A stretch of DNA of 64,000 bases from Marinomonas spartinae (GCF_016461715.1 NZ_JAEMUI010000010.1:62001-126000); one strand, 5' to 3'. Positions 40,337 to 49,723 are shown, counted from the stretch's first letter. Numbers and translations are program-made. Notes: a model not told the origin generated them from the letters alone.

Positions 40337-41371
40337 ATGACTGATAACATCCCCCTTGCTCCTCAAGGCGAGTTTGTTCTTTTTACCAGTGCGGACGGTC
40401 AAGCCCGCGTTGAGTGTCGTTTTGAGTCCGATACCTTGTGGCTTTCTCAAGCGGTAATGGCTGAACTCTATGATAAAGATGTTCGCACGATTAATGAGCA
40501 TCTAGTCAACATATATAATGAAGGTGAGCTTGTACAAAACGCAACCATCCGGAAATTCCGGATAGTTCGATTAGAAGGAACCCGCCAAGTTTCTCGTGAA
40601 ATAGACCACTATAATATCGATGCAATTCTGGCGGTTGGCTACAGGGTTCGTTCGCAACGTGGTACACAGTTTCGCCAATGGGCGACACAAGTCCTGAAAG
40701 AGTATCTTATCAAGGGCTTTGCCATGGATGACGAGCGTCTAAAAAACCCGCCTGTTGGCTACTCTGCAGTTCCAGATTACTTTGACGAAATGCTGGAACG
40801 TATCCGCGATATTCGAGCCAGTGAGCGGCGTGTTTATCTGCGGGTGAAAGAAATCTTTACCATGGCTGCTGATTACGAGCCATCTAATCAAGAGACTACT
40901 CGCTTCTTCCAAATTATTCAGAACAAACTGCATTACGCCTGTACGCATATGACGGCCGCTGAACTTATTGCCAGTCGTGTGGATGCCAGTAAACCGGACA
41001 TGGGCCTGACCAGCTATAAAGGCGATGAGGTCCGCAAGACTGACGTCACCATAGCAAAGAACTATTTGCATGAAGATGAAATTAAAGAGCTCAATCGCAT
41101 TGTCAATATGTGGCTCGATTATGCCGAAGATCAAGCGCTGCGCCGTAAGCAAGTATTCTTGCAAGACTGGGCCGATAAGCTGGACCAGTTTTTAAGTTTT
41201 AATGATCGGGACATTTTAAGTGGTGCTGGAAAAATCTCCAAAAAGGACGCAGATGAGAAGGCAAAATTGGCGTTTGATAATTTCGAAGAGCAGCGTCGTC
41301 GTTTGAAAGAAGTCGAAGGTGAAAAAACTAATATTGCCGCGCTTAAAACGATGGTGAAAAAAGACAAATAG
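40337..41371 (+). CDS. RhuM-family protein
   Basis: A 344-residue protein. The segment TLWLSQAVMAELYDKDVRTINEHLVNIY near residues 35-62 and the following VQNATIRKFRIVRLEG...REIDHYNIDAILAVGYRVRS are the RhuM hallmarks; RhuM was first noted on Salmonella SPI-3. The N-terminal part looks like a DNA-binding domain and the family is found on genomic islands, but its biochemical function is not established. The C-terminus (about 290-344) is a charged coiled coil. It lies next to the decayed mnmE 3' copy, which is in line with an island origin for this stretch. Confidence 0.88.
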   Translation: MTDNIPLAPQGEFVLFTSADGQARVECRFESDTLWLSQAVMAELYDKDVRTINEHLVNIYNEGELVQNATIRKFRIVRLEGTRQVSREIDHYNIDAILAVGYRVRSQRGTQFRQWATQVLKEYLIKGFAMDDERLKNPPVGYSAVPDYFDEMLERIRDIRASERRVYLRVKEIFTMAADYEPSNQETTRFFQIIQNKLHYACTHMTAAELIASRVDASKPDMGLTSYKGDEVRKTDVTIAKNYLHEDEIKELNRIVNMWLDYAEDQALRRKQVFLQDWADKLDQFLSFNDRDILSGAGKISKKDADEKAKLAFDNFEEQRRRLKEVEGEKTNIAALKTMVKKDK

Positions 41372-41450
41372 CTGTCATATCAAGGTATGCGCTCCAAAAT
41401 GCTTTTCTGGATCATATATGTCGTAAGAATCGACAAAACCCTTAAAATCA

Positions 41451-41640
41451 CTCCCAGTTCAGAAAGGCTCAAAAACATGTCCTAGTAAGTCGTTGCTGGT
41501 GGAGGCGCTAGTAGTTCCCCCTGCGCTCTAGAAACGAAGTTGTTCATTACCTGCTTTTATGAAGCGGCTAGCTGGTTAAGTGCTTCGATATGACGACGGC
41601 GGGCGATAAACCCGCCTTATTGGGCTAAGTCGTCAAGGCC
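41451..41640 (-). pseudogene. decayed duplicate of the mnmE 3' end
   Basis: On the minus strand this segment aligns with the last part of the intact mnmE (42670-42903) in the same orientation. In the best block, 41575-41610 against 42842-42877, 33 of 36 bases agree. About 47 bases corresponding to 42736-42782 are missing, the reading frame is broken, and the terminal F-C-I-G-K codons have become F-stop-T-G-S. The homology stops exactly at the stop codon of the SDR gene at 41641. It is a relic, not functional. The rest of 41372-41450 shows no gene. Confidence 0.85.
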
Positions 41641-42345
41641 TTACCAGGGCACACTGTTCCCAAATCTATCTAGATATTTTAGTCCGGGTTTATGGATCTG
41701 AGCGAGCAGTACATTGACAATATCCGGCACCGTTTCCTCTAGGGTAAAGGGGGCTTGATCGCCTCCCAGGCCTGTACGGATCCAGCCTGGGGCCATCAGT
41801 ACTATGGATCTGGCTGTGTTCTGCTCCCGGACGGAAAAGCTTTTCACCAGCATATTAAGGGCGGCTTTACTGGCTCGATAGACTTCCCGCATACCCTTTT
41901 GGTTGTTGCTGATACTCCCTTGTCCGGAAGACATAACACCAATCAGGCCATCAGTCAGTAATAGATCCTCAAAGGCTTCAAGAACCCGCATGGGACCTAG
42001 GACATTGGTCAACATTACTTGGTTAAATTCTTCTGTGCTGACTTTGCCGATAGCAATCATCTGATCCTTAGTGGTCGTGCCCGCATTGCAATACAGCATG
42101 TCTAGCCTTTGCCCAGCAAGGCGTTCATGCAGAGTATGGATTTGTTCCTGGGAGGTAATATCCAAAGTTTCGATCCTAACTTGGTCCGGATATCGTTTGG
42201 CTAGGTCATGCAATAAGCTAGGCTTGTTGTTGTCTCGTACTGTACCTATTACGTTCCAATTTTTGGATACAAACTCTTCGGCCATGGCATAACCTAAGCC
42301 CCGGGAAGCACCGATAATCAAAAGGGTTTTTGCTTGAGTTTTCAT
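41641..42345 (-). CDS. short-chain dehydrogenase/reductase (CsgA/YciK-like SDR)
   Basis: A 234-residue SDR. The cofactor motif is IIGASRGLGYAMAEEF, the N-A-G motif is in LYCNAGTTTK, and the active site includes Ser in VMSSGQGS and Tyr/Lys in YRASKAALNML. The style is that of the C-factor/CsgA-like SDRs. It is sandwiched between the decayed mnmE copy (its stop abuts it) and the miniature element upstream of it, so it may be cargo of an old insertion. Substrate unknown. Confidence 0.82.
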   Translation of the reverse strand: MKTQAKTLLIIGASRGLGYAMAEEFVSKNWNVIGTVRDNNKPSLLHDLAKRYPDQVRIETLDITSQEQIHTLHERLAGQRLDMLYCNAGTTTKDQMIAIGKVSTEEFNQVMLTNVLGPMRVLEAFEDLLLTDGLIGVMSSGQGSISNNQKGMREVYRASKAALNMLVKSFSVREQNTARSIVLMAPGWIRTGLGGDQAPFTLEETVPDIVNVLLAQIHKPGLKYLDRFGNSVPW

Positions 42346-42445
42346 AGTGATTTTCCTTTATTTGGCAGAAAGAATCACTATAGGAGGCGATGGATCATTG
42401 CGGAAGACGCATGGGTTGCACATATAACCTGCATACTATGCACTA

Positions 42446-42586
42446 TGAGACTTTTGCACGACGACTGCGCTTGCCAATACTTTGTTAAAAACAGGCTCAA
42501 AATGCTCATTTATAGCTATAAACTCCGCTTTCTCGTCTGTTTTTGCCGCGTTTTGGCGTCGCTTTTGACATCGTGCAAAGGTCTCA
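42446..42586. mobile_element. IS5-like miniature element (MITE)
   Basis: Left end TGAGACTTTTGCACGACG (42446-42463) and right end, read on the other strand, TGAGACCTTTGCACGATG (42569-42586) match at 16 of 18 positions. The element is 141 bp and is flanked by CTA on both sides (42443-42445 and 42587-42589), consistent with a 3-bp (or TA) target duplication. The interior encodes no transposase. The ends resemble those of IS5-family elements; this family assignment is from memory. It occupies most of the 322-bp space (42346-42667) between the SDR gene and mnmE. Confidence 0.7.
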
Positions 42587-42667
42587 CTATATTAATTTTA
42601 TTGAAGTCTATTCGCTGTAGCCCGTTGAATTAGAGGATGTTTCTGCCACTAATGGGGATAACCAATT

Positions 42668-44047
42668 CTACTTCCCAATACAGAAAGACCCAAAAATACG
42701 CCCTAAAAGATCGTCGCTGGTGAAGGCACCAGTGATTTCGCTAAGGGCTTGTTGGGCTTCTTTGAGGTCTTCTGCTAGCAATTCCCCTGCTCCATAACCG
42801 TTAAGTTGTTCGTTGCCAGCGTCTAGGAAGCGGTTAGCTTTGTTAAGCGCTTCGATGTGACGACGACGGGCGATAAAACCGCCTTCATTGGTGCTGTCGA
42901 AGCCCATAACGGCTTTTAAGTGGTTTGTTAGGTCATTGACGCCCTCACCTGTTTTCGCGGATAGAGAGATCACAGGGACGTCTGAGACGATTTCCATTCC
43001 TGTTCCTTCTTGAGTTAAGTCGACTTTATTACGTACTAAAGTCAGGTGTTTCGTATCGCCAAGCTTTTCCATGAATTCGGGCCAGATTTCGTTAGGGTCT
43101 TTGCTATCGATGGATTGGCTATCGACCATCATGAGGATGCGATCGGCTTTGGCGATTTCATCCCAAGCACGTTGAATACCAATGCGCTCGACTTCGTCTG
43201 GGCTGTCACGAAGACCGGCGGTGTCGATGATGTGCAGTGGCATGCCATCAAGATGAATATGCTCCCGTAGTACGTCCCGTGTGGTGCCTTCGATGCTGGT
43301 TACAATGGCAGATTCTTTGCCTGACAAAGCGTTAAGTAAGCTGGATTTGCCTGCATTAGGACGGCCTGCGATCACCACGCTCATGCCTTCACGAATTAAA
43401 GCCCCTTGATTAGCTTCTTGTAGCACAGCTTTGAGTTTAGCTTGAATCTCAGCCAGTTCACTGGCGACTTTGCCGTCACCGATAAAGTCGATTTCTTCTT
43501 CGGGAAAATCGATGGCGGCTTCCACGTAAATACGCAGATGAATCAAGGATTCCACCAGTTCGTCTACGCGTTTTGAGAATGCTCCTTGTAATGAACGCAG
43601 CGCGCATTTAGCGGCTTGTTTAGAGGAGCTGTCGATCAGGTCGGCAATGGCTTCGGCTTGGGTTAAGTCCATCTTGTCGTTCATAAAGGCACGTTCGGAG
43701 AACTCACCAGGGCGGGCAAGACGAGCGCCCAAGGCGACACAGTGAGTTAATAACATGTCCATGATGACAGGGCCGCCATGGCCTTGTAATTCGAAAACGT
43801 CTTCACCTGTGAAGGAGTTTGGTCCTGGAAAGTATAAGGCGATGCCTTCGTCAAGTTGCTCGTTCTGCGCATCTTTAAAGGGGACGTAATGGGCGTAGCG
43901 AGGTTTTGGGTCAAATCCGACGATCTGTTTCGCAATGGTTAGGCTTTTGGGGCCTGATAAACGAATGATGCCAACGCCGCCACGGCCTGGTGCGGTCGCT
44001 TGCGCTACGATGGTGTCTTGGTCAATGGCGTATTGAAAGTCGGTCAT
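42668..44047 (-). CDS. mnmE: tRNA modification GTPase MnmE (TrmE/ThdF)
   Basis: A full-length 459-residue protein: N-terminal tetrahydrofolate-binding domain (about 1-120), helical domain, and an inserted G domain with G1 [15 protein letters not shown]3 DTAGLRD and G4 NKVD. It ends in F-C-I-G-K, the C-motif. With MnmG it forms the cmnm5 modification at wobble U34. Its last 18 bases are nearly the attachment sequence used by SGI1-family islands (TTCTGTATTGGGAAGTAG here). A decayed copy of its 3' end lies 1 kb downstream. Position next to yidC is standard. Confidence 0.97.
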   Translation of the reverse strand: MTDFQYAIDQDTIVAQATAPGRGGVGIIRLSGPKSLTIAKQIVGFDPKPRYAHYVPFKDAQNEQLDEGIALYFPGPNSFTGEDVFELQGHGGPVIMDMLLTHCVALGARLARPGEFSERAFMNDKMDLTQAEAIADLIDSSSKQAAKCALRSLQGAFSKRVDELVESLIHLRIYVEAAIDFPEEEIDFIGDGKVASELAEIQAKLKAVLQEANQGALIREGMSVVIAGRPNAGKSSLLNALSGKESAIVTSIEGTTRDVLREHIHLDGMPLHIIDTAGLRDSPDEVERIGIQRAWDEIAKADRILMMVDSQSIDSKDPNEIWPEFMEKLGDTKHLTLVRNKVDLTQEGTGMEIVSDVPVISLSAKTGEGVNDLTNHLKAVMGFDSTNEGGFIARRRHIEALNKANRFLDAGNEQLNGYGAGELLAEDLKEAQQALSEITGAFTSDDLLGRIFGSFCIGK

Positions 44048-44138
44048 AATAAAACTCGGTACGGTTTACGTCGGAAAATAGAAAAGACAAGAATAATGCC
44101 ATTGTCCATTAGCCGTAGAGTGATGGCAATCTAAACGT

Positions 44139-44168
44139 AAAAAAGGCCTCCCGAGGGAAGCCTTTTTT
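44139..44168 (-). terminator. terminator between yidC and mnmE
   Basis: A-run, GGCCTCCC, short loop, GGGAAGCC and T-run; a near-symmetric hairpin 37 bp after the yidC stop. It would terminate most yidC transcripts in either direction, so mnmE probably has its own promoter. Confidence 0.82.
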
Positions 44169-44205
44169 GTCTCATTTTTGTGCAATTGCTTTTCGAATGG
44201 GTCGA

Positions 44206-45867
44206 TTAACCCTCTCGTTCGATTCGCTTGGTAATAATGTACTGCTGCAAGATCGACAAGCTGTTGTTGGTTACCCAGTAAAGGACAAGACCCGCTGGGA
44301 ACCACAAGAAGAAGAAGGTAAAGGCAATTGGCATTAGCTTCATGATCTTCGCTTGCATTGGGTCTGGCGGAGTTGGGTTCAACATTTGCTGACCGAACAT
44401 ACTTAGACCCATCAAAATTGGCAGGATAAAGTATGGGTCCATGACAGATAAGTCATGAATCCAGAAGATAAACGGAGCATGACGTAGCTGTACCGATTCC
44501 ATCAATACCCAGTACAAAGACAAGAAAACGGGCATTTGCACTAAGATTGGCAAACAACCACCCAGCGGGTTGATCTTCTCTTTTTTGTACAGCGCCATCA
44601 TGGCTTGCGACATCTTCTGACGATCGTCTCCATACTGCTCTTTTAGTTTGGCGATTTCCGGTGCAAACTTGCGCATTTTCGCCATAGAGCGATAACTTGC
44701 TGCTGACAGTTTGAAGAACACCAATTTTACACAGCATACGATAAGAATGATCGAGAAGCCCCAGTTGCCCACAACGGAATGGATAAAGGACAACAAGCTA
44801 AAGATCGGTTTCGCCAAGAACCATAACCAGCCGTAATCAACCGTAAGATCAAGGTTTGGCGCGGTTGCTTCAAGATGTTTCTCGAGTTTTGGACCAACAT
44901 AGAAGGTGGAGCTTAAGGTGTCTTTTTTACCTGGCTCGACGACGACCTGTGGGCCAACAAAGCCGATTAGGTTAAAGTCACCATTGGTACGTGCTTGCAG
45001 TGTGAAATTCTGACCCTGTTCAGGCACCCATGCGGTCACAAAGTAGTGTTGTAACAGCGCTACCCAGCCTTTATCCGCCGTGACTTTGACAGGATCTTCT
45101 TTCATTTTTTCGAAAGAGACTTTGCTGTATTTGGTATCGTTATCAGAAATGGCACCGCCTAAGTATGGATGTAAGCCCATATTAGTGGATTGACTTGGAT
45201 CCGGTGAATTATCACGTTTGATTTGGCCAAATAGATTACCACGCCATACTTTGTCCGTGGTGTTATCAATGGTCATCATCTCTTTAATGCGATAATTACC
45301 TTTGGTGAAACGGAAGGTTTTGGTGTATTTCACCCCGTTCGCACCTGTGTAATAAAGGTTCACATTTAAAGCGTCTTGGCCTTTTTCAAGGGTATAAGAC
45401 GTTTTTTCTGTTGTGTAAACAGGACGTCCTTTCGGTGAGGCATCCGGTCCATCCGGTCCGATCAACCCACTTTGTGTGACGTAGACATGTTCGGGCGTGT
45501 CTTCAAGAATTACAAAAGGGGCGGGTTTGCCCAGTACTTTTGTGTATTTCAGCAGAGCGGCACCGACTATATCACCACCAACAGGGTTAATATCGACACT
45601 TAGCGTATCCGTTGTAACGTGGATGAGCTTACCGGGTGCAACTTTCGTTACATTGTCTGGTATCTTGCTACTGTCCGCATTCGCATTGTGATGAGCGTTT
45701 GGTAAATCAGTTTCTGACTCTGATTGCTTGATTGTTTCAGCAGTTTGCTGAGTTGTTTGAGCTGCGCTTTGCTTGGACTGAGGACCATAATCTTGGTTCC
45801 ACTGTAAAAACAGTAGATAGCCAGTGATAAAAAGCGCACCCCATAAAAAGTAACGTCTGAAATCCAT
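44206..45867 (-). CDS. yidC: membrane protein insertase YidC
   Basis: A 553-residue Oxa1-family insertase from the ATG at 45865-45867 (MDFRRYFLWGALF). An upstream TTG gives three more residues but lacks support. It has one N-terminal membrane helix, a large periplasmic domain (about 60-340), then five helices, with the hydrophilic groove arginine in KLVFFKLSAASYRSMAKMRK and the conserved GGCLPILVQMPVFLSLYWVL. It inserts proteins such as the ATP synthase c subunit, alone or with SecYEG. It follows rnpA by 94 bp without a yidD gene in between. Confidence 0.96.
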   Translation of the reverse strand: MDFRRYFLWGALFITGYLLFLQWNQDYGPQSKQSAAQTTQQTAETIKQSESETDLPNAHHNANADSSKIPDNVTKVAPGKLIHVTTDTLSVDINPVGGDIVGAALLKYTKVLGKPAPFVILEDTPEHVYVTQSGLIGPDGPDASPKGRPVYTTEKTSYTLEKGQDALNVNLYYTGANGVKYTKTFRFTKGNYRIKEMMTIDNTTDKVWRGNLFGQIKRDNSPDPSQSTNMGLHPYLGGAISDNDTKYSKVSFEKMKEDPVKVTADKGWVALLQHYFVTAWVPEQGQNFTLQARTNGDFNLIGFVGPQVVVEPGKKDTLSSTFYVGPKLEKHLEATAPNLDLTVDYGWLWFLAKPIFSLLSFIHSVVGNWGFSIILIVCCVKLVFFKLSAASYRSMAKMRKFAPEIAKLKEQYGDDRQKMSQAMMALYKKEKINPLGGCLPILVQMPVFLSLYWVLMESVQLRHAPFIFWIHDLSVMDPYFILPILMGLSMFGQQMLNPTPPDPMQAKIMKLMPIAFTFFFLWFPAGLVLYWVTNNSLSILQQYIITKRIEREG

Positions 45868-45898
45868 GGTATTCAACTAATTTGTTTGGTTGGACAAT

Positions 45899-45917
45899 GG
45901 GTTCGCAGAACCCTTTT
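45899..45917. promoter_or_regulatory. hairpin in the rnpA-yidC spacer
   Basis: GGGTTC-GCA-GAACCC followed on the plus strand by TTTT. On the transcribed minus strand it has A residues before it and no T-run after it, so it is probably a processing or pausing hairpin rather than a terminator. Confidence 0.45.
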
Positions 45918-45961
45918 AAAAAACACGCGCTATTAAACCAGCCTTTGACGGTTTTTTCAGC

Positions 45962-46360
45962 TTATTTCTGTGTTGAGTGCGTGCGTTTTTGGTTTGAGGT
46001 CGTTTTTTTCGACTTCTTCGCCAATTGATCCCAAGCTTTAGCTAAGCGTTTATGCAGCGTTGGGTTATCTAACTCTTTGATTCCCTGACGAGATAAAAAG
46101 ATGATATCCATACCAGCTAATAAGGTTTGGTTATGGCGAAAGGAATCGCGTACCAAACGTTTGATACGATTCCGGCCTACCGCACGTTTGTCCGTTTTCT
46201 TGGCCACAATCAGACCCAAGCGAGCTTGATCATCTTCTCGTTTACGTGCCAATAAAAGGAATTCGCCTGCGAAGACTTTGGAGGAGGTGTCGTTAAAGAC
46301 AGATTGATAATCCTCGGCATTCAGTAATCTGACATGCCGAGGAAAACAATATTCGGTCAT
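45962..46360 (-). CDS. rnpA: ribonuclease P protein component
   Basis: A 132-residue basic protein. The RNR motif region is GLIVAKKTDKRAVGRNRIKRLVRDSFR, and the opening FPRHVRLLNAEDYQSVF is typical. It helps the RNase P RNA bind pre-tRNA. The last 25 residues form a strongly basic tail. It lies eight bases after rpmH ends. Standard neighbour order. Confidence 0.96.
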   Translation of the reverse strand: MTEYCFPRHVRLLNAEDYQSVFNDTSSKVFAGEFLLLARKREDDQARLGLIVAKKTDKRAVGRNRIKRLVRDSFRHNQTLLAGMDIIFLSRQGIKELDNPTLHKRLAKAWDQLAKKSKKTTSNQKRTHSTQK

Positions 46361-46368
46361 CAGCGTGC

Positions 46369-46503
46369 TTATGCGCTTAGAGCCTTACGACCGCGAGCAC
46401 GACGACGAGCGATCACTTGACGTCCGCCTTTAGTTGCCATACGAGCACGGAAGCCATGGTTGCGTTTGCGTTTTAGAACGCTAGGTTGAAAAGTTCTTTT
46501 CAT
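46369..46503 (-). CDS. rpmH: 50S ribosomal protein L34
   Basis: A 44-residue L34: [20 protein letters not shown]... ending GRKALSA, the universal form. The longer frame upstream of 46503 does not match the family and is not used. It starts the rpmH-rnpA-yidC run, divergent from dnaA across the origin spacer. Confidence 0.97.
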   Translation of the reverse strand: MKRTFQPSVLKRKRNHGFRARMATKGGRQVIARRRARGRKALSA

Positions 46504-46619
46504 GTTAATTCTCTCACTGAATGCAGTGTTTGAGTTTTGAGGGTTAGCATTCGCCAAGCCTCGACAATTGATACGAAATCAGGGCGCGGATTTTAGAGCC
46601 TTTCGCCAATGAATTCAAT

Positions 46620-46960
46620 GATTACCCACCATCTATTGTTAAAAAATTAACCACACATTTGATTAACCTTTTACTCACAAGCTTGTACATCTTTAGTGGA
46701 TAAAAATATTTTATCCTTAAAAAGTTATGCACATAAGCTAAAGTAAATCTAATTATGTGTATAACTATCAAATAGTTACTAACATTTAAGGTTGTGCAAA
46801 ACCTTTCAGACAAGGTGCGGTTAATATGTGTATAAGTAGTTGTTTTATGCACATCAAGAGTCGTTTACCTACAGGTGTGCATAACCTTGACTGTTATCAA
46901 CAATCATGACGTATCTTGAAGCGTTTTGGATTTTTTTCTATTTATATGTGGATAACTTGC
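46620..46960. other. oriC: putative chromosomal replication origin and dnaA promoter region
   Basis: The spacer between rpmH and dnaA (46504-47017) carries six perfect matches to TTATNCACA: 46725-46733, 46756-46764, 46827-46835, 46845-46853, 46876-46884 and 46947-46955, on both strands. One-mismatch sites lie at 46647-46655, 46671-46679, 46695-46703 and 46894-46902. The segment is AT-rich, and transcription diverges from it on both sides. In Pseudomonas the origin lies in the same spacer. DnaA autoregulation of dnaA is also expected here. No gene is supported inside. Confidence 0.8.
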
Positions 46961-47017
46961 TGTGAGAAAGGTAAAATCCGCTTCTTATCTGTCACTCAAT
47001 CAGGGAGTACGCCTAAA

Positions 47018-48565
47018 GTGTCTTTGGAGCATTGGAATCTTTGTCTGCAGCGCTTGCAGGAGGAGTTTTCCACATCGCAGTTCAATACTTGGATTCGTCC
47101 ATTGCAGGCAGAAATAACGCCCAATGGGGAATTATGCCTTCGCGCGCCGAATCGCTTTGTGTTGGATTGGGTGAGTAACAAATATCAAACGCGTATTAAA
47201 GAACTCTTATCTGAGTTTGCTGGGAGTGATCCTGCGGCCACCTTACGCTTTGCGGTAAAAGAACAGAACTTCGCTCAGGTGAATCAAGCACCACCGCCCC
47301 CTCCTACTCCCGTTGAACCTGTATCCAGTCCATTAAATAATGATGTGGCGAATGAGTCTGGCTATCGTCCAGGTTTTGGTTTGATGGATGGTGAACAGAG
47401 CCAACATGCGGATTTGGAATTTGAAGCGCCACTAACCTTATCGGATACAGGCTTACGCGAAAGCGATTTAGAGCCGTACGAGCAAGGTCAGTTACCCCTT
47501 ACTCCTCCTAATCGTAAAGTGGAAGTGGAAGGCGGTATCAATCATGGGGCGAATCTGAATAACTCTTTTACCTTTGACAACTTCGTTGAAGGGAAATCTA
47601 ACCAATTGGCTCATGCGGCCGCGTTACAAGTCGCTGAAAACCCTGGCGGTGCGTACAACCCCCTCTTTATATACGGTGGCGTTGGTTTGGGTAAAACCCA
47701 CTTAATGCAAGCGGTGGGAACCAAGCTAATGCACCACAATCCGAATGCGAAGGTTGTGTATCTGCATTCAGAGCGGTTTGTGGCGGATATGGTCAAGGCA
47801 TTACAGCTGAACGCTATTAACGACTTTAAACGCTATTACCGCTCAGTCGATGCATTACTGATTGACGATATTCAGTTTTTTGCGGGTAAAGATCGTACTC
47901 AAGAAGAGTTTTTTCACACCTTCAATGCCTTATTGGAAGGAGGTCAACAGATGATTCTCACCTGTGACCGTTATCCAAAAGAGATTCAAGGGCTAGAAGA
48001 TCGTCTTAAGTCACGCTTTGGCTGGGGATTGACGGTGGCGATTGAGCCGCCGGAATTAGAAACACGCGTGGCGATTTTGATGCGTAAAGCGGACGAAAGC
48101 GGCGTGAAGTTATCTTACGAATCGGCTTTCTTTATTGCTCAGAAGATTCGTTCTAATGTGCGAGAATTAGAAGGCGCATTAAAACGTGTCATTGCCAACT
48201 CGCATTTTACGGGTCGAGCGATCACACCCGATTTCGTAAGAGAGTCATTAAAAGATCTTTTGGCCTTGCAAGACAAGTTGGTGAACATTGATAATATCCA
48301 ACGCATCGTGGCTGAGTACTACAAGATCAAAATCAGCGATTTGTTGTCAAAACGTCGCAGCCGGTCTGTGGCCCGTCCTCGTCAGGTGGCCATGTCTTTA
48401 GCGAAAGAACTGACAAACCATAGTCTGCCAGAAATTGGCGATGCCTTTGGTGGTCGCGATCATACGACAGCACTGCACGCGATTCGTAAGATCAAAGAAC
48501 TTCAAGACACGGATTCGGATATCCGTGAAGACTACAAACAATTGATGCGAATTTTGACGACCTGA
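47018..48565 (+). CDS. dnaA: chromosomal replication initiator protein DnaA
   Basis: A 515-residue initiator. Domain I (about 1-85; [27 protein letters not shown]) binds partners such as DnaB. A proline-rich linker follows, then the AAA+ domain (Walker [15 protein letters not shown] near residue 220, Walker B LLIDDIQF) and the C-terminal DNA-binding domain with [15 protein letters not shown]. The start is taken as the GTG at 47018 (MSLEHW), with GGGAG upstream, because the longer open frame to 46916 includes a DnaA box and unlike sequence. It begins the dnaA-dnaN-recF-gyrB run. Confidence 0.96.
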   Translation: MSLEHWNLCLQRLQEEFSTSQFNTWIRPLQAEITPNGELCLRAPNRFVLDWVSNKYQTRIKELLSEFAGSDPAATLRFAVKEQNFAQVNQAPPPPPTPVEPVSSPLNNDVANESGYRPGFGLMDGEQSQHADLEFEAPLTLSDTGLRESDLEPYEQGQLPLTPPNRKVEVEGGINHGANLNNSFTFDNFVEGKSNQLAHAAALQVAENPGGAYNPLFIYGGVGLGKTHLMQAVGTKLMHHNPNAKVVYLHSERFVADMVKALQLNAINDFKRYYRSVDALLIDDIQFFAGKDRTQEEFFHTFNALLEGGQQMILTCDRYPKEIQGLEDRLKSRFGWGLTVAIEPPELETRVAILMRKADESGVKLSYESAFFIAQKIRSNVRELEGALKRVIANSHFTGRAITPDFVRESLKDLLALQDKLVNIDNIQRIVAEYYKIKISDLLSKRRSRSVARPRQVAMSLAKELTNHSLPEIGDAFGGRDHTTALHAIRKIKELQDTDSDIREDYKQLMRILTT

Positions 48566-48597
48566 TGGTCTAAGACTTTGATTTAACGGGGAAAATA

Positions 48598-49698
48598 ATG
48601 AAATTTTCAGTTGTCCGAGAGACACTTCTTAAGCCACTCCAACTGGTGGCAGGCGTTGTAGAGCGCAAACAGACTATGCCTGTTTTGGCCAATGTGTTGG
48701 TCGAAGTCAAAGATCAAACCTTGACGCTGACTGGCTCTGACTCGGAAGTAGAATTGATTGGTCATGTGACCTTGGACGAATGCGAAGAAGGTCGCATTAC
48801 CGTACCAGCTCGTAAGCTAATGGACATTTGTAAGAGCTTGCCCGATAGTGCGGTGATTGAATTTACTTTGGATGATCAAAAAGCCGTCATTCGTTCGGGC
48901 CGTTCTCGTTTTAGCTTGTCCACCTTACCCGCCGATGAATTCCCGAACATTAAAGACATGCAAGGTGAATTGACCGTTTCTGTGGCGCAAAACAAAGTAC
49001 GTCGTTTGATTGAGCGCACAGGGTTTGCCATGGCCAACCAAGATGTACGTTATTACTTAAACGGCATGTTGTTTGAAGTAGCAGATGGTCAGCTTCGTGC
49101 GGTCTCAACCGATGGTCACCGTTTGGCAACGGCGGTGGAAGACGCTCAAGTCAGTGGCGATCTCACTCAAGTGATTGTACCTCGTAAAGGCGTGTTGGAA
49201 TTGAACCGTTTGCTAAACGACAGCGATGACACGGTTGAATTAACAATTGGTACCAACCACATTCGCGCTCGTGTGGCGGAATACGTTTTCACTTCGAAAT
49301 TGGTTGATGGCAAGTTTCCAGATTATCATCGGGTTATTCCACAAAAGAACGAAAAAATTGTCATTGCTGATCGTTCGGAATTGCGCCAAGTCTTCTTGCG
49401 AGCCTCGATTTTGTCGAATGAAAAATACCGTGGTGTGCGTTTGATTTTATCGAATGGCATGTTGCAAGTGTATGCAAACAACCCTGAGCAGGAAGAGGCG
49501 GAAGAGTCCGTTTTGGTGCAATATCAGGGCGATAAACTGGAAGTCGGCTTCAATGTGGGTTACTTGCTAGACGTTTTGGGCGTGTTAGATTCGCAAGAAG
49601 TGCGTTTGTCACTCAGTGATTCCAACACCAGCAGTGCTTTGATCGAGGAAGCCCAAAGCCATGCAGCACAATACGTTGTGATGCCTATGCGTTTGTAA
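48598..49698 (+). CDS. dnaN: DNA polymerase III beta subunit (sliding clamp)
   Basis: A 366-residue clamp. It opens MKFSVVRETLLKPLQLVAGVVERKQ in the usual way and ends QYVVMPMRL, the conserved C-terminus. Three repeated domains form a ring dimer round DNA and tether polymerases. It begins 32 bp after dnaA. A palindromic hairpin lies between it and recF. Confidence 0.98.
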   Translation: MKFSVVRETLLKPLQLVAGVVERKQTMPVLANVLVEVKDQTLTLTGSDSEVELIGHVTLDECEEGRITVPARKLMDICKSLPDSAVIEFTLDDQKAVIRSGRSRFSLSTLPADEFPNIKDMQGELTVSVAQNKVRRLIERTGFAMANQDVRYYLNGMLFEVADGQLRAVSTDGHRLATAVEDAQVSGDLTQVIVPRKGVLELNRLLNDSDDTVELTIGTNHIRARVAEYVFTSKLVDGKFPDYHRVIPQKNEKIVIADRSELRQVFLRASILSNEKYRGVRLILSNGMLQVYANNPEQEEAEESVLVQYQGDKLEVGFNVGYLLDVLGVLDSQEVRLSLSDSNTSSALIEEAQSHAAQYVVMPMRL

Positions 49699-49723
49699 TT
49701 CACCCCGTGATTCCTCGCACTGA

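Noticed and set aside
42334..42633. Open frame of 99 codons over the IS5-like element
   Set aside because: It crosses the inverted-repeat element, overlaps the SDR start and has no SD or recognisable domain.
46916..47017. Longer N-terminus of DnaA
   Set aside because: The extra 34 residues do not resemble DnaA, include a DnaA box in the DNA and precede a well-placed GTG start.
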